The notes under the pieces were generated by a model. It was given only the letters and a program-made list of their open reading frames with translations. It searched no databases and had not been told where the DNA came from. DNA of 64,000 nt from the NCBI RefSeq assembly GCF_000017205.1, contig NC_009656.1:4468001-4532000 (forward strand). The letters are read 5' to 3'. The DNA comes from Pseudomonas paraeruginosa PA7 (lineage in GTDB: Bacteria; Pseudomonadota; Gammaproteobacteria; Pseudomonadales; Pseudomonadaceae). This document shows positions 18,223 through 27,691 of this stretch, piece by piece (the stretch's first letter is position 1; every line of letters starts with the position of its first letter). Both the position numbers and the translations under genes were made by a program.

Positions 18223-19716
18223 TCAGTCGAAGGTGATGCCCTGCGCCAGCGGCAGCTCACGGGAATAGTTGACGGTGTTGGTTTGCCGGCGCATGTAGGC
18301 CTTCCAGGCGTCCGAGCCGGACTCGCGACCGCCGCCGGTGTCCTTCTCGCCGCCGAAGGCGCCGCCGATCTCCGCGCCGCTGGTGCCGATGTTGACGTTG
18401 GCGATCCCGCAGTCGCTGCCGGCGGCGCCCTGGAAACGCTCCGCCTCGCGCAGGTCGGTGGTGAAGATGCACGAGGACAGCCCCTGGGGCACCTCGTTGT
18501 TCAGGCGCAGGGCCTCGTCGAAATCGCGATAGCCGATCACGTAGAGGATCGGCGCGAAGGTTTCCGTGCGCACCACCTCGGTCTGCCCCGGCATTTCGAC
18601 GATGGCTGGCGACACGTAGTAGGCGTCCGGGTAGCGCTCCCGCAGTTGCCGCTCGCCGCCGAACACCTGGCCGCCCTGCTCGCGGGCCCGTGCCAGGGTA
18701 TCCTGCATGGCCCGGTAGCTGTGCGCGTCGATCAGCGGCCCGACCAGGTTGCCCTCCAGCGGATGGCCGATCCGCACCTTCGAATAGGCCGTCTTCAGGC
18801 GAGCGACGATCTCGTCCTTCACCGATTCGTGGGCGATCAGCCGGCGCAGGGTGGTACAACGTTGCCCGGCGGTACCCACCGCGCCGAAGAGAATGCCGCG
18901 CACAGCCAGGTCGAGGTCGGCGCTCGGGGCGAGGATCATCGCGTTGTTGCCACCCAGCTCGAGAATGCAGCGGCCGAAGCGCGCCGCCACCCGCGGCGCC
19001 ACCTCGCGCCCCATGCGGGTACTGCCGGTGGCGCTGAGCAGCGCGACACGCGGATCGTCCGCCAGCGCCTCGCCGGCCTCGCGACCGCCGATCAGCAACT
19101 GGCTCAGGTGCGCCGGCGCGTCTGCGCCGAATGCCCGCGCCGCGCGCTCGAACAGGGCCTGGCAGGCCAGCGCGGTCAGCGGCGTCTTCTCCGATGGCTT
19201 CCATACCACCGCGTTGCCACAGACCAGGGCCAGCGCGGCGTTCCACGACCATACCGCGACCGGGAAGTTGAACGCGCTGATCACCCCGACCACACCCAGC
19301 GGATGCCAGGTCTCGCGCATGTGGTGGCCGGGTCGCTCGGAGGCGATGGTGAGGCCGTACAACTGGCGCGACAGACCTACCGCGAAATCGCAGATGTCGA
19401 TCATTTCCTGCACTTCGCCGAGGCCTTCCTGGGTGATCTTGCCAGCCTCCCAGGACACCAGTTCGCCGAGCTGGACCTTGTGCCGGCGCAGCTCTTCGCC
19501 GAACAGCCGTACCAGTTCGCCGCGACGCGGCGCCGGCACCTGGCGCCAGGCGCGGAACGCCTGTTCGGCGCGTTCGAGCCTGGCGCCCGCAGCATCGCGC
19601 CCCTCCAGGCGCAGCATGGCGAGGCGGCTGCCGTCGACCGGGGTATGCACGGCATGCTCGCCCTCGCCGAAGTCGGCGGGGTCGAGGCCGAGGCTGCGCA
19701 GCAATCCATCGATCAT
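18223..19716 (-). CDS. amaB: ALDH7-family 2-aminoadipate semialdehyde dehydrogenase (AmaB)
   Basis: A 497-residue NAD-dependent aldehyde dehydrogenase. Motifs in order: PLGVVGVISAFNFPVAVW (about 140-160), SATGSTRMG, LELGGNNAMI with the general-base Glu, AGQRCTTLRRL with the catalytic Cys at about residue 295, and ETFAPILYV. The TLRR segment after the Cys and the GGEKDTGGGRESGSDAWKAYMRRQTNT tail are typical of the ALDH7/antiquitin group. It would oxidise 2-aminoadipate semialdehyde (piperideine-6-carboxylate) to 2-aminoadipate in lysine breakdown. It is first in a two-gene operon with the pipecolate-oxidase-like gene. Confidence 0.9.
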   Translation of the reverse strand: MIDGLLRSLGLDPADFGEGEHAVHTPVDGSRLAMLRLEGRDAAGARLERAEQAFRAWRQVPAPRRGELVRLFGEELRRHKVQLGELVSWEAGKITQEGLGEVQEMIDICDFAVGLSRQLYGLTIASERPGHHMRETWHPLGVVGVISAFNFPVAVWSWNAALALVCGNAVVWKPSEKTPLTALACQALFERAARAFGADAPAHLSQLLIGGREAGEALADDPRVALLSATGSTRMGREVAPRVAARFGRCILELGGNNAMILAPSADLDLAVRGILFGAVGTAGQRCTTLRRLIAHESVKDEIVARLKTAYSKVRIGHPLEGNLVGPLIDAHSYRAMQDTLARAREQGGQVFGGERQLRERYPDAYYVSPAIVEMPGQTEVVRTETFAPILYVIGYRDFDEALRLNNEVPQGLSSCIFTTDLREAERFQGAAGSDCGIANVNIGTSGAEIGGAFGGEKDTGGGRESGSDAWKAYMRRQTNTVNYSRELPLAQGITFD

Positions 19717-19889
19717 GGGGGTGGTTCTCCTGGCTGTCCGTTTCCGCCCGTTGTAGTCGGTTTGCCCGGCAGCGACAAACGACCTTTATTCGCCACGTCA
19801 TTCCGACTTTTCATACAGTTCGGAGCGCTGTCTGGATCCGGCGCATTTCCCGTACCATGCACCCCTTCGCCGACCAGCCACGCCCGACC

Positions 19890-20366
19890 ATGGACAAGAA
19901 ACAGCTGCTGCACCTGATCATGCAAGCCCTCGCCGCGGATCTCGACGCCGCCGTGCGCGCCGCCCAGACCGCCCACGAGAGCGCGACCCACGAAGAGAAC
20001 GTCGCCGAGAACAAGTACGACACCCTCGGCCTGGAAGCCGCCTACCTGGCCGCCGGGCAGTCGCGCCGGGTCGAGGAGATCCGCCAGGCGCTGAACCTGT
20101 ACCGCAACCTGGCGCTGCGCGATTTCGACGAGGAGCAGGGGATCCAGCTCAGCGCGCTGGTCACCCTGCTGAACACCGACGGCAGTCGCCGCGTGGTGTT
20201 CCTCGGCCCCGCGGCAGCCGGCCTGAAGGTCGACTGCGAGGGCCGCGAAGTGCTGGTCATCACCCCGCGCTCGCCACTGGGGCAGAGCCTGCTCGGCAAG
20301 CAACCGGGCGACACGGCCGGGCCGAAGGATCCCCGCCAGGCGGTGGAAATCCTCGCCGCCGACTGA
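19890..20366 (+). CDS. GreA/GreB-like C-terminal domain protein
   Basis: A 158-residue protein. An N-terminal helical region (LLHLIMQALAADLDAAVRAAQTAHESATHEENVAENKYDTLGLEAAYLAAGQSRR) carries the A..ENKYDT signature seen in Pseudomonas GreAB-like proteins, followed by a beta-rich FKBP-like tail (ALVTLLNTDGSRRVVFLGPAAAGL). It may bind the RNA polymerase secondary channel, but the acidic catalytic tip of GreA is not obvious. The ATG at 19890 is chosen because the conserved region begins there. It is divergent from amaB and convergent with the zinc-ribbon gene, stop codons two bases apart. Confidence 0.75.
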   Translation: MDKKQLLHLIMQALAADLDAAVRAAQTAHESATHEENVAENKYDTLGLEAAYLAAGQSRRVEEIRQALNLYRNLALRDFDEEQGIQLSALVTLLNTDGSRRVVFLGPAAAGLKVDCEGREVLVITPRSPLGQSLLGKQPGDTAGPKDPRQAVEILAAD

Positions 20367-20368
20367 GC

Positions 20369-20650
20369 CTACCGCTGCGGCGCGCCACAGGCGCCGCAGA
20401 ACTTCGCAGCCGCGGCGACTTCCGCCTGGCAGGCGCCGCAGCGCAGCGGCGCCAGGGAGCCACCGCAGCCCTGGCAGAAACGCGCCGTCGCCGCATTGGC
20501 GGCACGGCAAGACGGGCAGGGGACAGCCGGCGCGGCGGCCGGCGCCGACGGCTGGCCGTCCGCGCCGCGCCGATGACCGGAACCGTGGTGGCCGCCTCCG
20601 CCGTACCCATGATGGCGACCGCCCTGCAGCAACCGTTCGAAGAAACCCAT
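20369..20650 (-). CDS. Double zinc-ribbon small protein
   Basis: A 93-residue protein with a Gly/His-rich start (GGRHHGYGGGGHHGSGH), then repeated CxxC pairs: CPSC, CQGCGG, CGAC and CGACG, forming two zinc ribbons. Such proteins are found near membrane or secreted-protein regulators, but nothing adjacent indicates a partner. The ATG at 20650 is preceded on the minus strand by a GAGAGG Shine-Dalgarno. Function unknown. Confidence 0.8.
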   Translation of the reverse strand: MGFFERLLQGGRHHGYGGGGHHGSGHRRGADGQPSAPAAAPAVPCPSCRAANAATARFCQGCGGSLAPLRCGACQAEVAAAAKFCGACGAPQR

Positions 20651-20802
20651 GGCGCAATCCTCTCGTGGTGTTCTGACGCCAACCAGTGAAAAGGCTGTAG
20701 CCACTACAGGGTCAACGGCGTGGAAACATCGGGATACGCATGACCGTCGCGCGCCCGGGCGATCCTCGGCGAAGCCCGCCACGCCGGCCAGGAAGGAACG
20801 CC

Positions 20803-21792
<990 letters not shown>

Positions 21793-21803
21793 TTACCCCC
21801 GGT

Positions 21804-22721
21804 TCAGATCGGGTCCCAGGAGAACACATCCGGGCTGCGCGCCAGGTCCATGAAGCTGCCGCGCAACGCCGGCATGCCGTGCTCGGCGATGCTCTCCGCA
21901 GTCCAGCCGCGCTCGCTATGCACGCTGCGCAACGGCCGGCTCTGGCTCATCAGGAACAACTCGTGGTTGCGCGCGGCGAACACCTGGCCGGTGACTTCGC
22001 GGGCTGCGTCGGAGGCCAGGTAGACCGCCAGCGGTGCATTCTTCTGCGGGGTCATGCGTTGCAGCTTCTCGACGCGGGCCTTCTGCTCCGGGGTGTCGGC
22101 CGGGATCGAGTCGGTCATCCGGCTCCAGGCGAACGGCGCGATGCAGTTGGAGCGCACGTTGTAGCGCTGCATGTCGAGGGCGATGGATTTGCTCAGGGCG
22201 ACGATGCCCAGCTTGGCCGCGGAGTAATTGGCCTGGCCGATGTTGCCGATCAGCCCCGAGGTGCTGGTCATGTGCACGAACGCCCCTCCCTGCTGGGCGC
22301 GGAAACGCTCGGCGGCGGCGCGACTGACGAAGAAACTGCCGTTGAGATGGACATCGATCACCGACAACCAGTCCTCGGCGCTCATCTTGTGGAAGATCGC
22401 GTCACGCAGGATGCCGGCGTTGTTCACCACGATGTCCAGGCGGCCGAAACCGTCCATGGCGCAGTCGACGATGCGCCGCGCGCTGTCCCAACCGGCGACG
22501 CTGTCGGTGTTGACCAGTGCGTCGCCGCCACGCTGGCGGATCAGGCCGAGTGTCTCCTCGGCCGGCGAGGCCGAGCCCCCCGCGCCCTGCAGCGACACGC
22601 CGATGTCGTTGATCACCACCCGCGCCCCGGAGTCGGCCAGGGCCAGGGCGATCTCGCGACCGATGCCGCCGCCCGCGCCGGTGACGATCGCGACCTTGCC
22701 TTCGTTGAGTTTCGTGCTCAT
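21804..22721 (-). CDS. Short-chain dehydrogenase/reductase, 3-hydroxyacyl-CoA type
   Basis: A 305-residue SDR with TGAGGGIGREIALALADSGA (NAD(P)-binding), NNAGI, catalytic Ser in MTSTSGLIGNIGQ and YSAAKLG (Tyr/Lys). The C-terminal extension beyond 250 residues is like peroxisomal multifunctional enzyme type 2 dehydrogenase domains. That points to oxidation of 3-hydroxyacyl-CoA thioesters in beta-oxidation. It lies between an acyl-CoA dehydrogenase and the FMN oxidoreductase in one operon-like run. Confidence 0.88.
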   Translation of the reverse strand: MSTKLNEGKVAIVTGAGGGIGREIALALADSGARVVINDIGVSLQGAGGSASPAEETLGLIRQRGGDALVNTDSVAGWDSARRIVDCAMDGFGRLDIVVNNAGILRDAIFHKMSAEDWLSVIDVHLNGSFFVSRAAAERFRAQQGGAFVHMTSTSGLIGNIGQANYSAAKLGIVALSKSIALDMQRYNVRSNCIAPFAWSRMTDSIPADTPEQKARVEKLQRMTPQKNAPLAVYLASDAAREVTGQVFAARNHELFLMSQSRPLRSVHSERGWTAESIAEHGMPALRGSFMDLARSPDVFSWDPI

Positions 22722-22757
22722 GGGTAAACCTCTTGGTCCGCTGGATATCGGTTGCGC

Positions 22758-23903
22758 TCAGCCCGGCAGGCCGAGGACGCTCTTGGCCAGGATGTTGCGC
22801 TGGATTTCGTTGCTGCCGCCGTAGATGGTGGTCGGCCGCGACTGGATGAAGATCCCCGCCGGATGCAGGTCGGGATCGTCGGCGAAGGGTTGCAGCAGCG
22901 CCGCGTCCTCGCCGGCGATCTCCAGGCCCAGCTCGCTGATGCGCTGGTACAGCTCGGACTGGAAGATCTTCAGCATGGAAACCTCCGGCCCGAGCCTCTC
23001 CCCGCGGCGCAGGCGTTCGGCGAAACGCCCGTAGAGCGCCTTGTGGCTGTCCAGGTCCATGCTCAGCGCGGCGAAGCGCCGGGCGAACAGCGGCTCGCGC
23101 CACACTCCCAGGTGCCGGGCCAGGCGCTCCAGGCGCTGGAGGGCGAAGGTGGACTGCTTGGGCGAACCGAGGAAGATCCGCTCGAAACCGAGCAGCGCCT
23201 TGGCCATGCTCCAGCCCTGGTTGATCTCGCCGACCAGGTTTTCCCGGGGCACCCGCACATCGTCGAAGAACACCTCGCAGAACTCGCCGTGCAGCTCCAG
23301 GTTGAGGATCGGCCGCACCTCGATGCCGGGACTGTCCATCGACACCAGCAGGAAGCTGATCCCATGCTGCGCCCGGGTGCTGCGCTCGGTGCGCACCAGC
23401 ATGAACATCCAGTTGGCCTCGGCGCCCATGGTGGTCCAGGTCTTCTGTCCATTGACCACCCACTCGCCGTTTTCCAGGCGCGCCTCGGTGCGCAGGCTGG
23501 CCAGGTCGGAGCCGGCGTTGGGCTCGCTGTAGCCCTGGCACCAGATGTCCTCGCCGCTGAGGATGCGCGGCAGGAAGCGCGCCCGTTGCGCCTCGTCGCC
23601 GTAGCGGATCAGCAGCGGACCGAGCATGGTCACGCCGCTGTCGGGCAGGCGCGCGCAACCGTAGTCCTCCATTTCCTCCATCATGATCAGTTGCTTGCCG
23701 GCGCTAAGGCCCATGCCGCCGTACTCCGCGGGCCAGCCGGGGCACAGCCAGCCCTGTCGCGACAGCAGCAGGTACCACTCGCGGGTTTCCTCGCGCCCCA
23801 GGCGGTGGGAAGGATTGCGGATGCGCTGCGGATAGTGGGCGGCGATCCAGTCGCGGACCACCCGGCGAAAGGTATCGTCGTCGAGACGGTTGTAGTCGGT
23901 CAT
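22758..23903 (-). CDS. Acyl-CoA dehydrogenase, large/catalytic-type subunit
   Basis: A 381-residue acyl-CoA dehydrogenase. It has the N-terminal helical domain, WCQGYSEPNAGSDLASLRTEA and KTWTTMGAEANWMFMLVRT in the FAD/substrate domain, and C-terminal TIYGGSNEIQRNILAKSVLG. It oxidises an acyl-CoA to the 2,3-enoyl-CoA and passes electrons to ETF. It is paired with a second, shorter dehydrogenase (24666-25733) separated only by a crotonase gene. Such paired genes often encode heteromeric enzymes for bulky substrates. The start follows an AGGACAC Shine-Dalgarno. Confidence 0.9.
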   Translation of the reverse strand: MTDYNRLDDDTFRRVVRDWIAAHYPQRIRNPSHRLGREETREWYLLLSRQGWLCPGWPAEYGGMGLSAGKQLIMMEEMEDYGCARLPDSGVTMLGPLLIRYGDEAQRARFLPRILSGEDIWCQGYSEPNAGSDLASLRTEARLENGEWVVNGQKTWTTMGAEANWMFMLVRTERSTRAQHGISFLLVSMDSPGIEVRPILNLELHGEFCEVFFDDVRVPRENLVGEINQGWSMAKALLGFERIFLGSPKQSTFALQRLERLARHLGVWREPLFARRFAALSMDLDSHKALYGRFAERLRRGERLGPEVSMLKIFQSELYQRISELGLEIAGEDAALLQPFADDPDLHPAGIFIQSRPTTIYGGSNEIQRNILAKSVLGLPG

Positions 23904-23904
23904 T

Positions 23905-24666
23905 TCAGTGTCCTCCGAATACGGGGGGGCGCCTGGCGAGGAAGGCGGCCTTGCCTTCGGCGTGGTCGGCGCTGAGGAACAGCTGGCTCTGCAACTCGCC
24001 CTCGCGCTCCAGCAGCAGGTCAAGGCCGTCGGCGAGCAGCGCGCGAGTCATCGCCAGCGGCAACGGCGCCTGCTGCTCCACCCGCGCGGCCAGCGCCAGC
24101 GCGGCGTCCAGCGTGCCGCCGGCGGCACAGAGCTGATCGGCCAGGCCGATGCGCAGCGCTTCCTCGGCCTCCACCACCTGGCCGAACAGAAGGATCTGCC
24201 GCGCCCGGCCGAAGCCGATGCGCGCCGGCAGGGTGTGCAACTGGCCGAGATCGGCGAGCAGGCCGACCTTGCCGAAACCGGCGGCGAATCGCGCGGTGGC
24301 GCCGCAGACGATGCTGTCGCAGGCCAGCGCCACGGACAGCCCGGCACCCACCGCCCAGCCTTCGACAGCAGCGATCAGCGGCTTGCCCATGCGCACCATC
24401 TGTCGCACCAGGCGTGCGTTGTCGCGCATCCGCGCCCTGCCGTCGGCCAGGCTGCCGACCCGCATGTCGGCGAGGTCGCCGCCGGCGCAGAACACCTCGT
24501 CGCCGCCGCTGAGCAGCACGCTGCGAATCGCCGGGTCGCGCTCGGCCGCCTCCAGGGCAGCGAGCAGATCCATGCGCAGCGCCGGCGACAATGCGTTGCG
24601 CCGTTCCGGATTGTCGAAGCGCAGCAGGCGCACCGTGCCGCGCGTTTCCTGCAACAAGCCGCTCAT
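23905..24666 (-). CDS. Enoyl-CoA hydratase/isomerase (crotonase family)
   Basis: A 253-residue crotonase: FDNPERRNALSPALRMDL near the start, the oxyanion-hole segment LLSGGDEVFCAGGDLADM and AAVEGWAVGAGLSVALACD. The glutamates used by classical hydratases are not clearly both present, so it could be an isomerase or hydrolase of the same fold. It lies one base from the preceding acyl-CoA dehydrogenase and its ATG overlaps the stop of the next gene upstream, showing tight operon coupling. Confidence 0.88.
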   Translation of the reverse strand: MSGLLQETRGTVRLLRFDNPERRNALSPALRMDLLAALEAAERDPAIRSVLLSGGDEVFCAGGDLADMRVGSLADGRARMRDNARLVRQMVRMGKPLIAAVEGWAVGAGLSVALACDSIVCGATARFAAGFGKVGLLADLGQLHTLPARIGFGRARQILLFGQVVEAEEALRIGLADQLCAAGGTLDAALALAARVEQQAPLPLAMTRALLADGLDLLLEREGELQSQLFLSADHAEGKAAFLARRPPVFGGH

Positions 24667-25733
24667 CAGGCCACCTCCCGCTGTAGCGACTCGACGTAGC
24701 GCGCCCGGTGGAAATCCAGCGAACCATGGGCATTGAGCAGCACCATGGCGCGGCGCAGGAACAGGCCGATGTCGGCCTCGTCGGTGTAGCCGATGCCGCC
24801 GTGCAACTGGATGGCCTGGCGGGTCACCAGCAATGCCGCCTCCGAGCCGCGTACCCGCGCACTGGAGACCTGCCGCCGGCGCTCGTTGGCGGACGCCCCG
24901 GCATCGATCGCGGCGGCGGCCTGCCCAACCATCGCGCGCGACAGCTCGATCTGGATCTTCAGGTCGACCATGCGGTGCTGCAGCGCCTGGAAGCTGCCGA
25001 TCTCGCGCCCGAACTGGCGGCGCACCCTGAGATATTCCAGGGTCCGCTCGAAGGCGCCGTCCATCAGCCCGACCAGGTAGGCGGCGCAAGCCAGCGCCGC
25101 CTCATCCAGCGCCTGCTCGACGGGCCCGTCGACGGGCAGCGGGCGCGCCGGCGTGTCGTGGAAACGCAGGCGCGCCCGGTGGGCGCCATCCTGGGTCGGC
25201 TCGCAAACCAGCTCAACCCCGGCGGCATCGCGCTCGACCAGCGCCAGGCCCTGCGCACAAGCCACCAGCCAGGCATCGGTGGCGCCTCCCAGGCAGACGC
25301 GGGCGACGCCGCCGCGCAGCCGTCCGCCATCCAGGCACGGGCGCTGCCGTTCCTCGCGGTAGCCGATGCCGGCGGGCAGGATCAGGCGCTCCCCGGCCAG
25401 CAACGCGGCGCGTTGCTCCTCCGGCAGCAGCGGCGCCACCAGCCCGGCCTCGATCAGCGGCTCGGGCAGCAGGCCGCGCCCCAGGGTCTCCAGCAACGCC
25501 ACCCACTCGGCCATGCCCAGGCCGCTGCCGCCCAGCGCCTGGTCCAGACGCAGTCCCGGCCACCCCATGGCACAGACCTCGCGCCAGGCCTGGCGGTCCA
25601 CCGCGGTCCCGCTGAAACGGCCGCGGCGCACCCGCGTCAGGTCGCCGTCGCGCGGCACCAGGGAGGCGGCGCTGTCACGGATCATCCGCAAGCGCTCCTC
25701 GCGCTCGCGGTCCCAATCGTCTTGCTCGCTCAT
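24666..25733 (-). CDS. Acyl-CoA dehydrogenase, short/partner-type subunit
   Basis: A 355-residue acyl-CoA dehydrogenase-like protein, shorter and less typical than its neighbour. Recognisable parts are the N-terminal GWPGLRLDQALGGSGLGMAEWVALLETLGRGL, and the C-terminal RRQFGREIGSFQALQHRMVDLKIQIELSRAMV and QLHGGIGYTDEADIGLFLRRA. The middle is diverged and the catalytic glutamate is unclear. This resembles the non-catalytic partner in alpha2beta2 dehydrogenases such as the steroid-pathway FadE pairs. The frame runs further upstream, but MSEQDDWDRE with a nearby AGGAG is the best start. Confidence 0.85.
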   Translation of the reverse strand: MSEQDDWDREREERLRMIRDSAASLVPRDGDLTRVRRGRFSGTAVDRQAWREVCAMGWPGLRLDQALGGSGLGMAEWVALLETLGRGLLPEPLIEAGLVAPLLPEEQRAALLAGERLILPAGIGYREERQRPCLDGGRLRGGVARVCLGGATDAWLVACAQGLALVERDAAGVELVCEPTQDGAHRARLRFHDTPARPLPVDGPVEQALDEAALACAAYLVGLMDGAFERTLEYLRVRRQFGREIGSFQALQHRMVDLKIQIELSRAMVGQAAAAIDAGASANERRRQVSSARVRGSEAALLVTRQAIQLHGGIGYTDEADIGLFLRRAMVLLNAHGSLDFHRARYVESLQREVA

Positions 25734-25859
25734 CTGCTCGTACTCCTGTGGATGGGACGGTGTCCGCTCCCCTGCCGGACGGAGGGTGACGGCCGACCCC
25801 GCGCAGGCCATGGGTAGAACGCACGTCGGGCAATCCCGCCGCGACACCTGGAAACGCCG

Positions 25860-26267
25860 CTAGGGCTTCGCCACGCGATACCTGAAGCTGCCCGAAGCCA
25901 TGGCGATCACCTCGCCGTCCTCGTTGCTGATCTGCGCCGTGCAGAAACAGATGGTGCGGGCCCGCCGCACCAGCCTGCCGACGCCCCTCAGTTCGCCGCG
26001 CGCGCTGCCCATGAAATGCGTGGCCATGTCGATGGTGACCATCGAGCAATCCGGCAGACAGGCGCGGATCGCCTGGGCCATGGCGGCGTCCAGCACGGAC
26101 ATCAGCACCCCGCCGTGGAATTGCTGCAGGTAGTTCATCAGTTCGGGACGATGCCCCAGGCGCACCCGCGCCACCCCGTCGGCGTCGGTCCAGCGCTCGA
26201 GGCCGATGAACTCCTGGAAACTGACGGGCGGACGCGCGCCGCTCGGATCGTGTGGGAAAGCATTCAT
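25860..26267 (-). CDS. PaaI-type hotdog thioesterase
   Basis: A 135-residue hotdog-fold protein with the PaaI signature NYLQQFHGGVLMSVLDAAMAQAI (about 45-67) and a later TIDMATHFMGSARGE strand. These enzymes hydrolyse acyl- or aryl-CoA thioesters and often release CoA from dead-end intermediates. It overlaps the MFS transporter gene by four bases (ATGA), so the two are co-translated. A gap of about 125 bases separates it from the acyl-CoA dehydrogenase downstream. Confidence 0.85.
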   Translation of the reverse strand: MNAFPHDPSGARPPVSFQEFIGLERWTDADGVARVRLGHRPELMNYLQQFHGGVLMSVLDAAMAQAIRACLPDCSMVTIDMATHFMGSARGELRGVGRLVRRARTICFCTAQISNEDGEVIAMASGSFRYRVAKP

Positions 26268-27616
26268 GGCATACGCACTCCTTCTGCAGGATCAGGCCTT
26301 GGCCGGGCGCCGCCGGCCGCCAGTGGCGGGGATGCCGCCTGGCTGTCGCCGGACGCCCGGTTCGGGTCGTAGAGGCGGTCCGGAATGAACAGCGCCGGGA
26401 TCAGCCCGGTGAATACATAGGTGATGCCCATCACCAGGAAACCCGCGCCGATCGATACATGGCTGGCCAGCAGGCCGATGCCGGCGGGCGCCAGCGCCGC
26501 GCCGATGCGTCCCAGGTTGTAGGCGGTGCCCACCGCCGAACCGCGTACCCGGGTGGAGAAACTCTCGGTCATGTAGGTGGCGAGTACGCCGACCGGGACG
26601 CCGTAGATGAAACCGAAGATGATCAGGATCCAGAGGATGTTGGCCGGCGAGTGATGGAACACGATCAGCGGCATGAAGGCTGCGCTGCCGATGGCCCCGG
26701 CGGCGAAGGTCAGGCGCCGGCCGAAGAGATCGGCGCAGGCGCCGGCGACGATCTTGCCGAGGATCATCGCGCTGTAGGTGCCGACCATATAGCCGGTCAT
26801 CGACTTGAAGTTCATCCCCAGCTCGCTTTCGAGGTAGGACGGCATCCAGTTGTTGGTGCCGTAGTAGCCGAACAGCAGGAAACAGGAGGTCAGGCTCCAG
26901 AGCAGGAACATGCCGCGCGTTTCCGGATCGCCCAGCATCCGCCCAAGCGGACCGGCGCCGCGCGCCGCGCGCTGGGCCGCACCGGAACGCCGGCATTCGC
27001 TCCGGGTCGCCAGCCAGGAAGGCGACTCCGGCACCCAGGGCCGCAAGAGCAGGCAGACCAGCGCCGGGCCCAGCGCGGTGAAGAACAGCACGCGCCAGCC
27101 GAACTCGGGGATGATCCGTCCCGCGAGCAGGGTCGCGACCAGGTAGCCGACGGTCCAGCCGGCCTGCATGGCGGCAAGGAGGGTGGTGCGGTACTTCGTG
27201 CCGACGCACTCGGACATCAGGATGTTGCAGGCGACGAACAGCGAGCCGAGGCCGAGCGAGGCGACGAAGCGGACCAGCGCGAACTGCCAGTAGCTCTGCG
27301 TCAGCCCGAGCAGCGCGGTGCCGATGGAGAACAGCACGATGGTCCAGGTCACCACCCGCACCCGGCCGAAGCGGTCGCAGCACCAGCCTCCGTAGATACC
27401 GCCGATGGCCATGCCGGCCAGGGTCAGGCTGCCGAGGGAGCCGGCCTCGAAGTTGCTCAGGGCGAATTCGCTCTTCAGGCTGTTGAGGCTGTAGGCGAGG
27501 AACATCAGGTCGACGCCGTCGGCGAGCAGGCCGAGGAAGCAGAAGACGAAGGCGATGAGCATGGTGCGCCGGGGGATGGCCGGCGCCGGGTTCGGGGAAA
27601 GCGCGGTGGCATTCAT
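26264..27616 (-). CDS. MFS transporter, aromatic acid:H+ symporter type (MucK-like)
   Basis: A 450-residue protein with 12 predicted helices. It has the family loop motif GGIYGGWCCDRFGRVRV between helices 2 and 3 (about residues 70-86), the repeat ADLFGRRLTFAAG in the second half, and LADGVDLMFLAYSL at helix 1, where aromatic-acid symporters carry a conserved Asp. These features fit the AAHS family (BenK, PcaK, MucK). It probably imports the carboxylic acid handled by the neighbouring CoA-pathway genes. The name mucK used for the PAO1 locus is by similarity only; muconate import is not shown. Confidence 0.85.
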   Translation of the reverse strand: MNATALSPNPAPAIPRRTMLIAFVFCFLGLLADGVDLMFLAYSLNSLKSEFALSNFEAGSLGSLTLAGMAIGGIYGGWCCDRFGRVRVVTWTIVLFSIGTALLGLTQSYWQFALVRFVASLGLGSLFVACNILMSECVGTKYRTTLLAAMQAGWTVGYLVATLLAGRIIPEFGWRVLFFTALGPALVCLLLRPWVPESPSWLATRSECRRSGAAQRAARGAGPLGRMLGDPETRGMFLLWSLTSCFLLFGYYGTNNWMPSYLESELGMNFKSMTGYMVGTYSAMILGKIVAGACADLFGRRLTFAAGAIGSAAFMPLIVFHHSPANILWILIIFGFIYGVPVGVLATYMTESFSTRVRGSAVGTAYNLGRIGAALAPAGIGLLASHVSIGAGFLVMGITYVFTGLIPALFIPDRLYDPNRASGDSQAASPPLAAGGARPRPDPAEGVRMP

Positions 27617-27691
27617 TATTGTTGTTCTCGCAGGCAGGGGTTCGCTTCATCGTCGCGCCGGCCCGGAGCCTCCGGGCCGACACCCTTCGGT

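Noticed and set aside
19717..20802. A porin gene (opdD) expected from memory near the FMN oxidoreductase
   Set aside because: No porin-like frame exists here; memory of the PAO1 order is not firm enough to call a deletion.
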